Assembly: GCF_016892765.1 (NCBI RefSeq) | Contig: NZ_JAFEMD010000015.1 | Coordinates: 60,222 to 124,221 of the forward strand | Reading direction: 5' to 3' | DNA length: 64,000 bases | From: Microvirga arvi | Lineage (GTDB): Bacteria; Pseudomonadota; Alphaproteobacteria; Rhizobiales; Beijerinckiaceae | Shown here: one piece after another, positions 61,962 to 64,000 of the stretch | Layout: each line of letters starts with the position of its first letter | How positions within the stretch are numbered: position 1 is the stretch's first letter | Notes under the pieces: generated by a model | Told to the model about the DNA's origin: nothing | Seen by the model: only the letters and a program-made list of their open reading frames with translations | Database searches by the model: none | Program-made: the position numbers and the translations under genes

Positions 61962-62654
61962 ATGTGGGCTGATTTGGGGCCATCTGCCGGGTGGCAACAG
62001 TCATTTGCAGCCCAGATGACGTTACCAAGGAGTGGTTCTCCCTCGCATCTGAGTGGTTCCGGCTTCTTTTGGGATGCCAACGGGCAACCCACAACCCGAT
62101 CCAGACACCGGCTTGAGCAATTCTTTGCACCCTGTCAGCCGCGCTGGGAGCGGGTCGAAGGGCGGTGGGCGGGAAATCGTTCCACGCCGGTCCGGCTCGT
62201 TGGCGCGCTCGATCAAGCCGTTCTCGCTTTTGTCCGGGTGGGTCGATCCATGACCGCAGCGCGGTGGGAGCGCGTCCGGCCCGCTGTGCGCTCAAAAGCC
62301 CAGGCCCTGCTGCCGTTCCTCCCGGTTCCCAAGATGGAGCCGATGGAGGAGCTCGATCCCGTGTGGAGCCTCCTCCAAGATGTCCAGAGCCTTGGGGTGG
62401 ACCATCAGGACACAACCGCCAGGAACCTTGCCTTGCTCTGGGACCATTTCGAGGTGGCGTTTGGCGGTCTCAGCGGGTCCTTGGTGACACCAGAGACCGA
62501 ACAACTCCTGTCCCTGGAGAGGCTCAAGGCGGCTGGCAGCACGTTTGCTGGCTGTGATCATGGTGCGCTCAACCCCTGGTACGGCGGGCTCATGGGGCGC
62601 ATCAAACGAGGTGCACAGGACCCGGATAGCGAGTCACGATCGCATCCGATGTGA
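61962..62654 (+). CDS. Hypothetical protein
   Basis: A frame of 230 codons. The middle part reads protein-like: MTAARWERVRPAVRSKAQALLPFLPVPKMEPMEELDPVWSLLQDVQSL, then ALLWDHFEVAFGGLSGSLVTPETEQLLSLERLKAAG. The beginning and the end look random, and its tail overlaps the convergent toxin gene by 53 bases. The true start may be 62250. No known family. Confidence 0.35.
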   Translation: MWADLGPSAGWQQSFAAQMTLPRSGSPSHLSGSGFFWDANGQPTTRSRHRLEQFFAPCQPRWERVEGRWAGNRSTPVRLVGALDQAVLAFVRVGRSMTAARWERVRPAVRSKAQALLPFLPVPKMEPMEELDPVWSLLQDVQSLGVDHQDTTARNLALLWDHFEVAFGGLSGSLVTPETEQLLSLERLKAAGSTFAGCDHGALNPWYGGLMGRIKRGAQDPDSESRSHPM

Positions 62655-62988
62655 GAAGCAGAATACATTCGACCATCGATTGGGCCACAAGGATCCGGTC
62701 AAAGGGATCCATGTGAATGGGAGGAAGGGCCTCAACTTCTACGGCGTGGACACTTGGGATCGGAAGTTCAACATAGCCGTTGTCCAGAAGACCGCGCCGC
62801 AGGAGCCGCGGGCCAACACGGACGTCCGGACGCTCAAGCCCCCTCTTGATGGCGATCTCCCACAGGCTTGCCGGACTGAACAGCAGTTCATTCTGGAGAT
62901 CGTCCAGAAATGGCCTTGCTGCGCTTGGGAGCCGATCGGGATCGCCAGCCGCCCATAGCAGGAGATGCGTGCCCCGCAACACCTTCAT
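62602..62988 (-). CDS. VapC-type PIN-domain toxin lacking the first catalytic Asp
   Basis: A 128-residue PIN-domain protein. ASLWEIAIKRGL (Glu), MDPFDRILVAQSMVE (Asp) and LLTSDAIVTRYPGPVHLV (Asp) match VapC ribonucleases. The start should read LLDTHLLLWAAGDPDRL, but here it is MKVLRGTHLLLWAAGDPDRL, so the first metal-binding Asp is Gly. The toxin is thus probably inactive. The ATG shares one base with the stop of the antitoxin gene upstream. Confidence 0.85.
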   Translation of the reverse strand: MKVLRGTHLLLWAAGDPDRLPSAARPFLDDLQNELLFSPASLWEIAIKRGLERPDVRVGPRLLRRGLLDNGYVELPIPSVHAVEVEALPPIHMDPFDRILVAQSMVECILLLTSDAIVTRYPGPVHLV

Positions 62989-63233
62989 CAGATCTGACCC
63001 CTGAACAGGTGTTCTATTTCCGCGCTGCCCATCTGGTCGAAGTCGTCTGGCACGGAGATTTGCCCCGCCAGGAAGCCAAGCCGGCGGCTTTGTCCTGCCG
63101 CCGGGGCCTCCAGCGCTGTAACCTTGACGAGGGGTTTGCCCGCCTTGGCGATCACAAACGCTTCCCCGCGTGCCGCCTTTTCGATGAGCCGTGACAAGTG
63201 TGTCTTGGCTTCATGGATGGTAACGATCTGCAT
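62988..63233 (-). CDS. Phd/YefM-type antitoxin
   Basis: An 81-residue protein starting MQIVTIHEAKTHLSRLIEKAARGEAFVIAKAGKPLVKVTAL, the typical Phd/YefM N-terminal DNA-binding fold, followed by a flexible toxin-binding tail (GFLAGQISVPDDFDQMGSAEIEHLFRG). It lies directly before the PIN toxin gene, overlapping it by one base, as in VapBC-type operons. Confidence 0.9.
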   Translation of the reverse strand: MQIVTIHEAKTHLSRLIEKAARGEAFVIAKAGKPLVKVTALEAPAAGQSRRLGFLAGQISVPDDFDQMGSAEIEHLFRGQI

Positions 63234-63327
63234 CGCGCCTCTCTTGAACTTCGTTCAGTTGATTCAGTCTTTTGCCCGGCTGTGCATCTCGCAGGCTTGG
63301 AGCCTCTGGCCCTCTCCGGTTCGGCGC

Positions 63328-63603
63328 CTAAGCAGCGTCAAGCGCCCGCGCCACTGCCTTGGGATCCGTTTCGATCACTTTCAGGTAGGCGAGGGCCACT
63401 GTATCCGGCATGAACCGGCCCTGCTCCCAATCCTTCCGGCGGGCGACGTTAATCCGAAACCGTTCTGCGAATTTGGCCTGACTGAGACCTGTGCGCTGGC
63501 AAGTCCGGCGACCAGCACGCGCTGCGGCGGAGCGCGCCAGTTTCTCCTCGGCAGCGGGCGGGGTAGACCGGAGATCCTCAAGAGTCTTGCGCGTGCTGAG
63601 AAC
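63328..63603 (-). pseudogene. XRE-type antitoxin/regulator with damaged 5' end
   Basis: The frame reads STRKTLEDLRSTPPAAEEKLARSAAARAGRRTCQRTGLSQAKFAERFRINVARRKDWEQGRFMPDTVALAYLKVIETDPKAVARAL. The second half is an XRE helix-turn-helix of the kind found in HigA/NadS-like antitoxins. There is no start codon in frame next to STRKT; an ATG two bases out of frame (ATGTTC) suggests a small insertion. The linker between the halves looks shortened. No toxin partner is left. Confidence 0.6.
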
Positions 63604-63622
63604 ATATGACAGGCGCTGCGGA

Positions 63623-63737
63623 TACCGACGCAATCCGTCCATGTGTACCGACTTGAAGTCGTCCCCGGTTCCGATTTGATCCCGTCCACCGTTCCGACTT
63701 GAAGCCGTCCATCCTTCCGATTTGATCCCGTCTGTAA
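63623..63737. repeat. Five 23-bp tandem repeats (IS21-type end or iteron-like)
   Basis: Units at 63623, 63646, 63669, 63692 and 63715, each about TTCCGAYTTGAWSCCGTCC plus four variable bases; the first is the most degenerate. Units 2 and 4 carry GACTTGAAG, units 3 and 5 GATTTGATC, so a 46-bp higher-order repeat is visible. Multiple short direct repeats at the end are typical for IS21-family elements, which is the reading I favour from memory of the family; iterons are the alternative. Confidence 0.55.
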
Positions 63738-63841
63738 ATCGGCGCGGAAATCCTGACCCCTGCCAGAACAGACGCAAACTCCTGAACATTCGGAACAATT
63801 TGCCAGAGTGAAGGGGTCACAATCGGCGCCGCCCGTGACCC

Positions 63842-64000
63842 TCCTACTTTGAGAAAAGAATGTAATTGACTCAGAAGGTTGTGTCTCCTCAGTGGCGGGG
63901 TTCAAGTTCAGAGCCGAATGACACTGGGCCAGCAGCTTCTGCAGCGGGCGGCGCTCCATCAGCCTTGTGGCGAGCAGCTCATCATAGCGGTCGAGCAGGT
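63842..64000 (-). other. Open frame entering from the right edge
   Basis: The minus strand reads LLDRYDELLATRLMERRPLQKLLAQCHSALNLNPATEE from the edge inward and then loses coding character. It may be the C-terminus of a protein starting outside the window. Family not recognised. Confidence 0.3.

Overview
The window looks like chromosomal DNA of a GC-rich alphaproteobacterium of the order Hyphomicrobiales (Rhizobiales), most likely near Microvirga, Methylobacterium or Bosea. The clues are a rhizobial porin whose mature part starts near ADLPAKSATPVEYVRVC, an Omp25-like barrel, two DUF6894 proteins, a phasin, a DUF3141 PHA-synthase-like protein and many small Gly/Tyr-rich exported proteins. The genus is an inference. 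No rRNA, tRNA or CRISPR array was recognised.

Region 1 (1-18.7 kb): edge of a symporter gene; AraC regulator; DUF2092-exported protein-MscS operon; a small AraC-type DNA-binding protein; a fermentation-type operon pta-ackA-unknown-DUF3141-fabI; a YibI/YibH-like membrane pair; a phasin; large glycine-rich and SH3 envelope proteins. Region 2 (19-31.6 kb): MFS transporter, GNAT acetyltransferase, exported proteins, Ca2+/H+ antiporter with a K+-channel-like protein, an OruR-type AraC regulator, a frameshifted hybrid histidine kinase and an L,D-transpeptidase. Region 3 (31.7-45.6 kb): a ba3-like terminal oxidase operon with a diheme cytochrome c, aquaporin Z, AI-2E-type permease, lytic transglycosylase, outer-membrane proteins. 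Region 4 (45.7-52.4 kb): serine dehydratase-pyruvate formate-lyase-PFL activase-AspT-type antiporter operon. Region 5 (52.5-64 kb): a decayed, mobile-element-rich tract with IS fragments, a transposase next to a cut metalloprotease gene, several frameshifted genes, a tyrosine recombinase, a ParA-like gene and a toxin-antitoxin pair whose toxin lacks a catalytic Asp.

The most interesting signal is not a gene. A 29-bp element is repeated thirteen times between 0.15 and 52.4 kb. Its three GTC-type half-sites lie about one helical turn apart: GTCAAG at 1-6, TTGTCYC at 10-16 and RTCAAGCA at 22-29. A -10-like CTAnnnTG follows in most copies after exactly 16 nt, so the last half-site lies where a -35 box should be. 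Every copy is intergenic and points at a gene or operon: the symporter, DUF2092-MscS, the small AraC protein, pta-ackA-DUF3141-fabI, serine dehydratase-pfl, the Ca2+/H+ antiporter, aquaporin and six exported or membrane proteins. This suggests one activator-dependent regulon joining acetyl-CoA/acetyl-phosphate fermentation with envelope and ion/water homeostasis. I do not recognise the element as a known box (FixK/FNR, NifA, sigma-54, EcfG). None was found beyond 52.4 kb, which agrees with the last 11 kb being foreign or decayed.
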